Positions 54,212-64,000 of a stretch of 64,000 nt of DNA are shown piece by piece. The position numbers and the translations under genes are program-made. The stretch comes from Eucommia ulmoides (taxonomy: Eukaryota > Streptophyta > Magnoliopsida > Garryales > Eucommiaceae). Position 1 is the first letter of the stretch. The number at the start of each line of letters is the position of its first letter. Under the pieces are notes generated by a model. It had not been told where the DNA came from, did not search any database, and saw only the letters and a program-made list of their open reading frames with translations. The stretch is from assembly GCA_016647705.1 (NCBI GenBank), contig CM028340.1, forward strand, positions 8,929,001 to 8,993,000, read 5' to 3'.

Positions 54212-55772
54212 TGTGAAAGTGAATTTTGCGTCATACTAGAAAGTGAATTTTTTTTTTTTTTTTATTTTACTAAAAATTAATATTTCGTTATTAAACTTAT
54301 GTTGATGACAGGCGTGGACGAAATCCGTGCCTTTTCCTGGTAACATCTACTAGTATATAAGGAAATCAGAGCATCAACACAAAAAGTGCTGATATCAGTA
54401 CAAAACTATATACCCACGCGCTATATTCCTTTTGAGCCGAAATGGGTACAATTACGAAAGTTGTGAACGTCAGCATAACTGACGTGGTAAACAAATTGGT
54501 CAAATATAGGGCCAAATGTCTAATACTCTCGAATTGACGTCTTAAATGTTGAGTGTTTCAATTCAATCCCATGTGGGCAGATACGTTGCAATTTCGCCAA
54601 AAAGTCCATTATCTTTATTCGGGGAAAACAAATTAAAAATTCGAAGGAAGTACTAATTGGTATGCACTTTGCAATCTCAATAGTTTATAAATTTAAATTT
54701 ATTTTTTAAATGATAATTTAAGAAAAATAATCATTAATTAAGGAATTTTTTTTAATAAAATATAAGGATAATTAGTTATTAGTCCCAAATAATGAGTGTA
54801 ATATGTTATTAATCTCATCTAAAATATAAATTTTGATTTAGTCTATTAAATTAATTTTTGTTTGCGTATTAGTCTAGCGTGTGCTCATACTTGTATAATA
54901 TTAATTACATGTTGTAAATTAAATCTAGGATTAATCGGCCGAAAGTCCCAAATAATAGACTTAATTTTACAAAAGTCATGCTTAAGATGTAAGTTTCGAT
55001 TTAATCCCTTAAGTTGGATTTCGCTTGAGTTTTAGTCCCGCATTACAGGGATTGTAGTGAGAACTTGGTGCGTAAATTCATATTATAGTAAATATTAGTT
55101 ACATATAATGAATATTAGTTACAATTTAATAATTGTTATATTTTTACATATATCTGTGTATTTTTTGTTACATGTACTTATATAGTATTAGTTACATGTT
55201 ACAATAATATATATATGTATAATATTTGTGATATTTAACAAATATTATACACATAAATTAATGTAATATTAATTATATATATTTATATACATTTAGTTAC
55301 ATGTAATGTGCAGGTGTGTGTAATGGGGCTTCCGCATTTTTTAAATAGACAAGACTAAAACACAAGTTACTTCTATCTCTGTGACTTTTTTAAAATTAAA
55401 GGAAAAATAAGGGATCTCTCACCGAATGCTCCTTAAATCTAATTACGTTATATGTACCTGTGTAATATTTATTACATCTAACAAATATTTTATACACAAG
55501 TTAGATACATGTAATTGCGAGAGTGCAGTGTATGGTGTGTACTAGGCTTTTTCATTATTTTTTTTCAAATGCGAGGGATTAAGTTACAAATTCCAATTGG
55601 GATAAAATAAGCAACTTGCTTCAGAAACACCTAGAATATAAATAATTTGAATTTTATCTGAACTATGCTCAATTTCATTCGATGGCAATCTATTTGATAT
55701 GTTAGCACAACATAAATTGTGATTTTTAGTTTCAAAATAAAGTAATTTACATTTTTGGATAATAGATGAACA
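54212..55772. other. Unassigned AT-rich DNA with scattered U1-like pieces
   Basis: Short matches to U1 occur at 54355-54415 ('GGAAATCAGAGCAT', 'TGATATCAGTAC') and 54640-54700 ('TTGGTATGCACTTTGCAATCTC'). A ~165-bp block around 'AGTCCCAAATAAT..TTTAGTC' repeats at about 54780 and 54945. ATTAGTTACATGTAA-like phrases repeat at 55080-55510. No gene seen. Confidence 0.4.
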
Positions 55773-56120
55773 TCTATTGATAAATCAAAACTGTTTTTTT
55801 TTTTTCCTTTTTTTTTTCTTCTAAATATCTTTAAATGTTTGAATTAATTTGAGAGGATTTCATGAAATATTTACGAGAAAAAAAATTTGCCTCAAAATTT
55901 CACATTCTCACTTCTCAATCGGTTGAGTCAATTTATATTTTGTGCATTAAAGTTTTATATATAAACTTTATTAACTCATTTTTATTATTTATTATTTTTT
56001 GAAGGTCCTCTTTAAAATAGTTGGGTGCATGACATGTGACTAGTTGTCTTAAAAAAATTATGATAGATATATTAATTTGGACTGACATGTGACTGGTTGC
56101 CACCATGCCTGTGTTCAATT
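55773..56120. repeat. U1 segmental repeat, copy D (partial)
   Basis: TCTATTGATAAATC, the T-rich tract, 'TTTGAATTAATTTGAGAGGATTT', 'CACTTCTCAATCGGTTGAGTC', 'ACTTTATTAACTCATTTTTATT' and 'GGGTGCATGACA' follow the order of copies A and C without the 420-bp insertion of A. It ends near 56090 in a different sequence. Confidence 0.7.
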
Positions 56121-57183
56121 CCTGCAGTATCTTTTGGGAGAAATTTTCAAATTTGATCTGAAAATTCTAATTCACAAAATTTTAGGGACGATTCTCATTA
56201 CTTTTTACATCTTATAAGAATTATAGTTGCGTGAGGAATAATGTTTTAATTTTTATTTGGTGAGCGATATTGTCTGTGTTTTTGTTCCCTGATTTCTATT
56301 TTATTTATGGATGAATTGGGAACATAAGTTATGGTTGGTCTCGCTCTTGGTCGGCAGTCATTGAAGGTAATTAGGGTTGGTTTCTCTCTCTTGGTCTTGC
56401 CCTCTTCATCCGTCGATCGTAGCTTACAGGTACACTCTTCTTTCAGTTCTCAAATTCGCATCTCTCTTACTCTTACTCATTATAATCGCATGTCTTACCA
56501 CCACCCATATTTCGAAACACTATCAGATTTAATTTTCAACCTTCAAATCTATATTTTGTAACCTAACTCACTTTTCAGTATGTATATCATCATGCAAATG
56601 GATATGAATTGATTAGTGTGTATATTTCTATTTCTATTTGGTTTTAAGTTAGGTTATTGGCATATTGAAGGATTGTTTGATATTATTTTGCATCAAATGG
56701 TTTTGTAATTATATTTGTTGATTTTAACGCAGGAGAGTTTGATCAGAGTGAGATCATCGCCAGAAAATGCAAGAAGGTAAATCCTCTCATTCTTTTTTCG
56801 CGAACATCTTTATCATTCATTTCATTGTATCTTTTACTCTCTCTTTATCTTCTTTCACAAGCCATATCCGAATTACACCATCGATCAAGCGATGCCAGCC
56901 CACCAGAACCATGACATTAGCAGTGAAATCACCACCATCGATGCAATCATGGATAGTCATACCCTAATGAAGTTGCACTTCCCTTATCCGTGTATGAATT
57001 TTATTTTCAAATTTAATTTGTTTATAGTTTTAGATTTAAGATTTCAATTTTAATTTAGTTATGGATTAAAATTTGGATTTTGATTATGTAGGATGTTGGA
57101 TTTCTCAAAATATCTATTTTTGTTCTCAAGAAACTTCAAGAACCCATGATTGTTCCTAGGTTTTTGCAATGAAAACAGGAATA
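56121..57183 (+). mobile_element. Helitron-like region with gene-like fragments, left part
   Basis: From about 56300 the DNA turns less AT-rich and gene-like, with CT-rich leaders, candidate splice sites (for example TTTTAACGCAG before 56732 and AAG|GTAAAT at 56776) and short exon-like pieces reading EFDQSEIIARKCKK. None is identifiable. The same region continues after the family P element at 62575 and ends in a Helitron 3' terminus at 63902. Inclusion of this left part in the Helitron is an inference, since the 5' end was not found. Confidence 0.35.
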
Positions 57184-57188
57184 TGCGA

Positions 57189-58512
57189 TGGTAACGCATA
57201 AATTACGTCTCTACTTTCATCGCAAGTGTACGGGTCATGTTTTATACAATAGTGAATGAGAAGGGTTGTCGTATCTACAAGGATTGGATTAGATTGTCGC
57301 TAATTACTGCGATTATCATATCCAAACTTTATTCAGGCGATAAAAATTAGAATTTTGTTTTTATAAATAATATACTAAATTAACTATTAATTAAACTATA
57401 ATATTAAATATATTGTATGGGAATAGATTATCTAGGTATTAACTTTGTTTATGTATACGTATTTGATCCAATTTAGTTTACATTAACGGTGTTCAAACTA
57501 TCCGACAATCTAAATATTGAAAGCTCACTCACTACCCCTCCCGAGTGTAAAGTAAATGAATATGTGACTTCGTGTCAATGCCGAAGTCCCCCTCAAGCGT
57601 CTATAAGACACTTGGTCACAAGAGTCTCACCCCAACCTCATGGATTGCACATTTTCTAATGCCCTCCCGGGTCATTAGATCATTGCGTTGTGTTTAAATC
57701 TTAGTCCGAATTCGGGGTTACCTTCTCCCGAGTGTCAAATCCCGATTTCTCAATATATCTAAACAAGCATATAAATAACGAAGAATGGTAAACACAATCA
57801 AATAGGCAAGAACAACCGATAACGATACAAAGATTAAACAAAAGACGTATATTAATAAACTACATCAATCTCATAGATAATCAGTGTTCAACTCATGGCC
57901 ATAACCATATATTCAACGATAAACAATATATACATGTTCAAACAACCAAAAACGAGTTAAAAATAAAGATAGAAATAAGAGAGAATAGTCGTTATCTGAA
58001 GGTGGCATCCGTAATAACCGCTCCGATCTTGTTTCCGCTTCTTCAATTGTGCTCCTCCTCTTGGTTGGTAAAGAGTACTCTTAAAACACTCAAAAATACT
58101 CCCTAGGTATTCTAAGAACAGTGGGAATGAATGGGAACAAAAAAGGAACAAAATAAAATATCTAAAACAGGTGGAGCCTGACCGCTATAGCGGTGGGCAT
58201 GTCGATAGGCTTTTTGTTTTATCACCATTGTAGCGGTGGATCTCACTGCTGTAGTGTTGAGCGATCAAAATTTAGGGAACTCTTTATTGTTTCACCGCTG
58301 CAGTGGTGAGATGACCGCTGCAGCAGTGAAACTACTGCTTTGAATACTTGATTCTCTTGATCGTTTTTCCATCGCTTTCCTTGGTTTTCGACCGTTTTCG
58401 CTCCTAACCTCTATTTTAAACAAAAACAAATAACAATAAATTAAAACCTAATAAAAATACTCAAAAACTACCAAATTTGATTTGAAAATAGATAGATAAA
58501 ATCCACCTATCA
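57189..58512 (-). repeat. 3' LTR of E6 (1324 bp)
   Basis: Minus-strand start is TGATAGGTGGATTTTATC and its end is TGCGTTACCA. It contains the perfect dyad ACCGCTATAGCGGT near 58176-58191 and partly decayed CCGCTGCAGCGG-type dyads to 58330. Confidence 0.92.
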
Positions 58513-58530
58513 AATACCCCCAAACTTGAA
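58513..58530 (-). other. Polypurine tract of E6
   Basis: Minus-strand AAGTTTGGGGGTATT sits directly before the 3' LTR start TGATAGG. It defines the LTR boundary and orientation. Confidence 0.85.
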
Positions 58531-59175
58531 ATTTTGCTAGTTCTCGAGCCAAACACCCACACAATAAAATAAACTACTACAACTATTAATGAATTTAATT
58601 ACTAAAAACAAAAAACACAAGCGAACTAAAAAATAACAACGTTTAAGTTTTGAAATTAATTTAACAACCAAAATGTTTTCCCTCACCAGCCCCCAATCAT
58701 ATCGATTTCAAGAGTAAAACGAACCATGTGGTGTTCTAAAATTTCATCATTCAATAGCAGTAAGCACCATTCTAGATCTTGTTCAAGTGTGTGTACGAAA
58801 ACTCAACTATACAAATATCCACCGATCGGATTGGATTATCTATCAATAAAGCTCATGACTAAAACCAATAAGGTATAGAAAATTCATATGCCTCACAGGG
58901 TTTCATTCTCCACTAATGTAGTCTTGGAAATTCAAAAAGATCAATAAGACTTGGTTCGATTTTTGGAAAATGGCCGAAGGTATATCAGGATTATAAAAAT
59001 AGGTTAATGTTGTTAACTTAACGATACTCGAGGCACAACGCTTGGCACACAATCATACTCGCAACCCCACATAGATCAATTCAAAACAACCCTAAACTTA
59101 TATTTGAAAACGTAGTACTCACTTGTCAAGACAAAACAAAAATAAAACTATATTTATTCTTTTTTTTTTCTTTTT

Positions 59176-59207
<32 letters not shown>

Positions 59208-60114
59208 CGAACACACCCCCAAACTTATTTTATTTGTTGCAATTTGACGAATGTGAAAATACGATAGAAAAATGACAAGTGAGTATTCGAATACCGAACC
59301 AATGGATAGTTTTCCCAAAACCCAACTGCTTACTTCAAGTAGCATAAACAAATGCTAACTTGATTTCACTCAAATTGTGCCTTAGGTTTAGCAATAAAGG
59401 TTTGGAAAAAATTCAACTGGCCAGGGCATTTGTTATATGTTCAGAATTAAAATGGCTAATAGGCTTCGACAGGATAACGAGGGATAAATGATATTACATG
59501 GTAAGCTTCAAAGGCTTAAGCGATCAAAGTGAATGCCTAAATCATATCTCTTGAATTACCTTGTCTAGGATTTCACCTCGAATTTCCCCCAAATCGGGTT
59601 ATAGAATTCTTATTGTCATGAATTTGGCTAACGGATAATTGGTGTTAAATCAATTGGATAGTTATACATTGAGTTTATGTGCTTGTGTATTTTAGGATCC
59701 ACAATAACTTTTACCACAACGAAATGTCAATTACACATAACACACATGAATGAGCATTACGCTCGACCTCGATAAACGCTAAGGGATAGACTCATCATTG
59801 GGTAATGGCCCAAATGATCTACAAAACTCAGTACACAACAACAACAAATATACTACAAACATAAACATACTAACTCTAACCTAAACAAACATGCATACAG
59901 TTAAACAATATAACATAATAGCATACTACATATCACCCCCAAACTTAAAACGGGTAGTGTCCACAGTGAACCAATCTTATTCTCAACAATAAAAATAAAG
60001 CATGCTAACAAAAGGGGTTTAGAACACGTACCTGGGAGGCAAGACAAGCTCAAGTCGGCAGTGACGTATCTAATTTATTTTTGGATTTGGGTTGCTTCCC
60101 AAGAAGCGCTTGAT

Positions 60115-60883
60115 TTAAGGTCTTCGGCTTGACACATACAAGGGCTCATCAAATAGCGGCTTCCGCCTATAGTAAGTGTCGTACAACACCACATATGGGT
60201 CTTGGTTCAGAATGCCCTCAAGACTGGCGAGATTTATCATTGATTGGCTCGATATTTCAACTTGACTCAACTCTTTTTTTTTGTGCTTGGGAAGCATGAA
60301 TGTACTGAGCTGGAAATGGGGTAGGATAGATGAGCTACATCAGATCCTTGTAGATGTGATCATCTTGGATCGTGGGTCGCATCACCAATTGGATTTCAAA
60401 CGGTAAAAAATCACAACTATAAACATGTGATTTTTCATTGCCAATCCACACTTTGGTTTTCTCCTCATTAGCATGATCGTCTTCAATCTCACCCAAGTAC
60501 CTTCCGCTTGCATTCGGTTCCTTACGATAGCTTTCACTTGATATGGCTTGTGTGTCTCCCAATGCCACCATTTCTATCTCGGTCTCAATAAAGCAGATAA
60601 ACAGACCGATTTGAGTCTGAAGAGAAGTTACAGTCGCATCGATTTCGGCACAGACCGTCTTAATATTGTCAAGACGATCCTTATGCTCATTTAGTCTGTC
60701 ATTTGTTTCCCTTAAGAAAATATGAGTCTCTCCCATAACTACAACAAATATATCTTCCAGGGCGAGAAAAGACTCCTTATGTTGGTCCGGGATGTCAATC
60801 CATGGTGCCGAAACAATGGAACTATCCCCCAAGCTTTGGTAGCTTGTTGAATAATTCGAACTCTGAAAATCAAGCTCTACCAT
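60115..60883 (-). CDS. Element-encoded ORF region of family P (E6)
   Basis: The 182-codon frame (60335-60883) contains VVVMGETHIFLRETNDRLNE, then VTSLQTQIGLFICF and the acidic GEIEDDHANEEKTKV. A second frame (60115-60297) contains SLEGILNQDPYVVLYDTYY. Both align with the single 213-codon ORF of E1 (1097-1738). The homologous Met of E1 lies inside this frame, which begins further upstream here. No enzymatic motif is recognised. The helical N-terminal half could serve in self-assembly, by analogy to gag, but this is speculation. Confidence 0.5.
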
Positions 60884-60949
60884 GTCTTCTAATACCGATA
60901 GGCTTCGTCCGTGATTAGTTGGTCAAAAGAGGTAGTACCATTTCTTTCT

Positions 60950-61130
60950 TCAACCCATGTTTTGGTTGCGGCTAGTAACTCATTGAGGAGGTTTAGTAGT
61001 TGACACTCCCTCGGGAAACGATGATTGGAGAACTGAAATAGCAGCTCCTTGTATCAATTCCAAGCACAATAAAATAGCTCAGAATCTCGTTGAAAGAAAT
61101 TTAAGAGGACTTGTTGATGCGACATCTCCA
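60950..61130 (-). pseudogene. gag-like segment of family P (E6)
   Basis: Carries the same AW..Y.EL...F.NH.FPREC-type motif and following leucine-rich stretch as E1 at 1930-2150, about 110-300 bp downstream of the primer site. Confidence 0.5.
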
Positions 61131-61240
61131 AGCACCTCGCAAAATATCCAAAAACTAAAAACAAAAATTAAAAATAAAATAAATGCCTAAATTAAAATCA
61201 AGTTATTTATTCACAATATCAACAACAATCTAAAAATCAA

Positions 61241-61258
61241 TCCCCGACAATGGCGCCA
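61241..61258 (-). other. Primer-binding site of E6, tRNA-Asp type
   Basis: Minus-strand TGGCGCCATTGTCGGGGA differs at two positions from the plant tRNA-Asp site TGGCGCCGTTGCCGGGGA. It is six bases from the LTR. Confidence 0.85.
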
Positions 61259-61264
61259 AAAACT

Positions 61265-62569
61265 TGGTAGCACGTAAATTACGTCGCTACTTTCACCGCA
61301 AGTGTACAGGGTCAAATTTTATAGAATAGTGAATAAGAAAGATAATCGTATCCACAAGGATTGGATTAGATTGTCGCTAATTATCGTGATTATCATAACC
61401 GAACTTAATTTAGGCGATAAAAATTGGAATTTTGTTTTTATAAATAATATACTAAATTAACTATTAATTAAACTATAATACTAAATATATTATATGGGAA
61501 AAAATTATCTAAGGATTAACTTCATTTACGTATATGTGTTTAATTCAATCTAGTTTACATTAACGGTGTTCAAATTATCTGATAATCTAAGTATCGACAA
61601 CTCACTCACTATCTCTCCCGAGTGTAAAGTGAATGAATATGTGACTTTGCGTCAATGCCGAAGTCCCCATCGAGCATCTATACGACACTTGGTCACATGA
61701 GTCTCGTCCCAACGTCACGGACTGCACACTTTCTAACGCTCTCCTGGGTCATTAGATCGTCGCGTTATGTTTAAACCCTAGTACGAATTCGGGGTTACCT
61801 CTCTCGAGTATCAAACCCCAATTTCTCAATATATCTAAATAATCATATAAATAAAGAAGAACGATAAACACAATCGAATAGACAAGAACAACTGATAATG
61901 AAATAAATATTAAACAGACGACGTATATTAATAAACTACATCAATCCCATAGATAATCAGTGTTTAACTCATGGCCATAATCAAATATTTAACGATAAAC
62001 AATATATACATGTTCAAACAACCAAAAACGAGTTAAAAATAAAATGAGAAGCAAGGGAGAATAGCCGTTATCTGAAGGTGGCGTCCATAATAACCGCTCT
62101 AATCTTGTTTCCGCTTCTCCAATTGTGCTCCTCCTCTTGGTTGGTTAAGAGCTCTCTTAGAACACTAAAAAACACTCCCCAGGTGTTCTAAGAATAGTAG
62201 GAACAAATGGGAACAAAAAGGGAACAAAACAAAATATCAAAAACAGGTAGAGCCTGACCACTGCAGCGGTGGGTATGTCGATAGGCTTTTTGCTTTATCA
62301 CCCCAGCAGCGATGAGCGATCAGAACTTAGGAAACTCTCTGTTGTTTCACTGCTGCAGCAGTGGGATGACCGCTGTAGTGGTGAAACTGTTGCTTTGAAT
62401 ACTTGATCCTCTTGATGATTTTTCCACCGCTTTCCTCGATTTTTCGACCGTTTTCGCTCCTAACCCCTGTTTTAAACAAAAAATAAATAAAAACAAATTA
62501 AAACTTAATAAAAATACTCAAAAATTACCAAATTCAGTTTGGAAATAGATAGATAAAATTCACCTATCA
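61265..62569 (-). repeat. 5' LTR of E6 (1305 bp)
   Basis: Minus-strand start TGATAGGTGAATTTTATC, end CGTGCTACCA. It contains the perfect dyad CACTGCTGCAGCAGTG near 62349-62364 and decayed versions around 62255 and 62370. Confidence 0.92.
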
Positions 62570-62574
62570 TGAGA

Positions 62575-63902
62575 ACAATATTTCTGTCCAAAAAAAAAGA
62601 AGAAAGAGATATCGATATGGAGATGATGTTTGTTTAGTGTTTCTTTACCAAAGAAATTAAGACTAGAAATTTAAATGTATTCTAATTTCTACTGAATACT
62701 GATTTCATATTCAGTCTGTGAACTATTTGTATTATGTTTGAATTTGTCTAAAATAGAAACTGATCTATGCTTTGCCAAAAACAAAATCTGGGCAGTGTTA
62801 ATTAAATTGATCCATTCATATTCAATGTTGATTATTGTGGTTTCTAGATAAGAAAAGAGAAAGGCGATGGCGTGTTGGCAACGATTGTGGAAGCAAGGAG
62901 TTGGATAGAGTACTGTTGTGCATACGAAACGCTAGTTGCTGGCGTGGTGTTGGCGATCGTTAATTGGCCGTGGTAACTGAGGTCTGGAAGTAAAATGCGA
63001 GAGGGGGAAGGATAAATGAGAGACATCTGATGATGAAAAAGGTGAGTGACGATTGATGGAGGAGGATAGAAGGTCTGGAGGAGGCTAAAAATAGAGAAAG
63101 AAGATTAATCAAGGATTTCTAAATATGTTTTTATTTTTTTATTTATTTTTTATTTTTTTATGGACGTGTTTTTTTTTTTTTCCCAGTTAGATAATTTTTC
63201 AATTCTTTGATGATTGGTCCTTTTTTATATTTTTTTCTTAGGATCAATTTGATATTTTATTTGAGGTTTTTCTTATTGCAAAACATCAACAGTCTTTTGG
63301 ATAGTGAATATTTGACTATGCTGACATTTTGTTGTTTCTCATGTCTAGAATTGGAAACGAATATCACTCATTGTCAAAAAAAACCTTTTTGAGATGTGCC
63401 TTTTTTCCAATGTATATCTATCAGCTAGGCATTTCGATTTTATTTCTTCATTGTTGGAATTTGATTGGTTTCTTTAGTTGTTTTTGCAAATTGTTGATTA
63501 TTTGAGTTGTTTGTTATTTAGTAAGTTAGGATCTAATGACATTGGGTTGATGCTATTAAGTTTTGCAGTTGGTTTGGTGATGAAACAGAAAAGAGAATTA
63601 TTGGCAGCTCTATGTCGGCATATAAATAGTATGTGTTTGTAAAGAATAATTTACAATACAACTTACTTATTACTTGCATATGAGGGTACAAGTTTTGGTC
63701 TTGAGCTTTAGTTATTATTGTTGTTCAATTATTAGTTGTTATTGATGTTGAAATGAAATGGGTGCCAAATGTTAGTCTCGATTGTTTGTGATTATTAATG
63801 TTTAAATGAAATAGATGCTAAATGTTATATATACAGAAAATTATGTTAATTTTTTGTCTTGTTGTTTTACACCCGTGCCTTTAGGCACGGGTTATGCACT
63901 AG
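62575..63902 (+). mobile_element. Helitron-like region, right part with 3' terminus
   Basis: The end is a perfect hairpin, ACCCGTGCC-TTTA-GGCACGGGT (63871-63892), followed after six bases by CTAG (63899-63902) and a host T. This is the canonical plant Helitron 3' end (hairpin, then CTRR, insertion between A and T). U1 sequence resumes exactly at that T, as copy D shows at 55773. No Rep/helicase is seen, so it is non-autonomous. The 62830-63110 stretch is less AT-rich and may be a captured gene piece. Confidence 0.72.
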
Positions 63903-64000
63903 TCTATTGATAAATCAAAAAAAGTTTTTTTTTTTCCTTTTGTTTTTTTCTTCTAAATATCTTTAAATATTTGAATTAATTTGAGAGGATTTGATGAAAT
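63903..64000. repeat. U1 segmental repeat, copy E, cut by window end
   Basis: TCTATTGATAAATCAAA, the T-rich tract and 'TTTGAATTAATTTGAGAGGATTTGATGAAAT' match copy D from 55773 almost base for base. Confidence 0.8.

Larger units (their letters stand above)
57189..62569 (-). mobile_element. Complete family P non-autonomous LTR element E6
   Basis: LTRs are 57189-58512 (3') and 61265-62569 (5'), internal DNA is 58513-61264 (2752 bp), total 5381 bp. The flanks TGCGA (57184-57188) and TGAGA (62570-62574) form a 5-bp duplication with one change. A primer site, polypurine tract and family ORF are present, but no protease, RT or integrase, so it must have been moved by another element's proteins. LTRs differ by roughly 12-13 percent by eye over the first 430 bp, so it is several million years old. 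Decayed. Confidence 0.9.

Noticed and set aside
54346-54420. Possible Helitron 5' end (TCTACTAGTATATAAGG after an A)
   Set aside because: The sequence lines up with U1 (GGAAATCAGAGCAT... at 11717), so the TC start is part of a duplicated host segment and there is no independent support.
1-64000. tRNA, rRNA or other stable RNA genes
   Set aside because: Only primer-binding sites and degenerate A/B boxes resemble tRNA sequence. No cloverleaf could be drawn by eye.

Overview
The window looks like a transposon-dense, AT-rich intergenic stretch of a flowering-plant (probably eudicot) nuclear chromosome. The evidence is the repeat content: Tat-type Ty3/gypsy fragments with TGGCGCC primer sites, a Ty1/copia element, a plant mobile domain (PMD) gene relic, a Helitron end, a Harbinger-like MITE, a Mutator-like foldback element and a TGGTATCAGAGC-primed LTR family. 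The species cannot be named from the sequence. No intact, clearly functional host gene is visible. Almost everything is a fossil mobile element, and many are nested in one another.

Layout. 1-3608: minus-strand non-autonomous LTR element (called family P here) inserted into a minus-strand Tat element (3609-7707). 7720-16915: tandem array of a ~1.6 kb host-like unit (U1, copies A-C) carrying a small duplicated membrane-protein ORF. Copy C has been hit by a 920-bp MITE, a 2.09-kb palindromic Mutator-like element and a solo LTR, and copy A by a 420-bp insertion. The sister copies supply the empty sites. 16924-21540: plus-strand Tat element whose 5' LTR contains a solo family P LTR. 21551-23190: 3' end of an opposite-strand Tat element with an antisense ORF. 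23190-31125: two non-coding LTR elements in tandem sharing one LTR. 31132-36066: 30-bp minisatellite, then Tat RNase H/integrase relics in opposite orientations around another family P LTR. 36240-39427: PMD gene relic split by a solo family P LTR. 40254-42663: a 2.4-kb LTR-like insertion. 43.3-45.9 kb: unknown coding relics and an RNase H-like gene fragment with its own TATA box. 46.7-47.3 kb: tandem repeat. 47530-54211: structurally complete but decayed copia element. 55773-63902: further U1 pieces and a Helitron-like region carrying the only complete family P element (57189-62569). The last 98 bases are another U1 copy.

How the parts relate. Insertions are unusually well resolved because U1 occurs several times, so empty target sites can be read directly for the MITE (TTA duplication), the foldback element (11-bp duplication), one solo LTR, the 420-bp insertion and the Helitron 3' end. 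Family P is the most frequent element (five LTR-bearing loci). Its LTRs carry GC-rich perfect palindromes whose core differs between copies while dyad symmetry is kept. Solo LTRs with clean target duplications outnumber complete elements, which points to active LTR-LTR recombination.

All assignments are by eye, without alignment or database search. Boundaries given with TSDs are exact readings; others are approximate.
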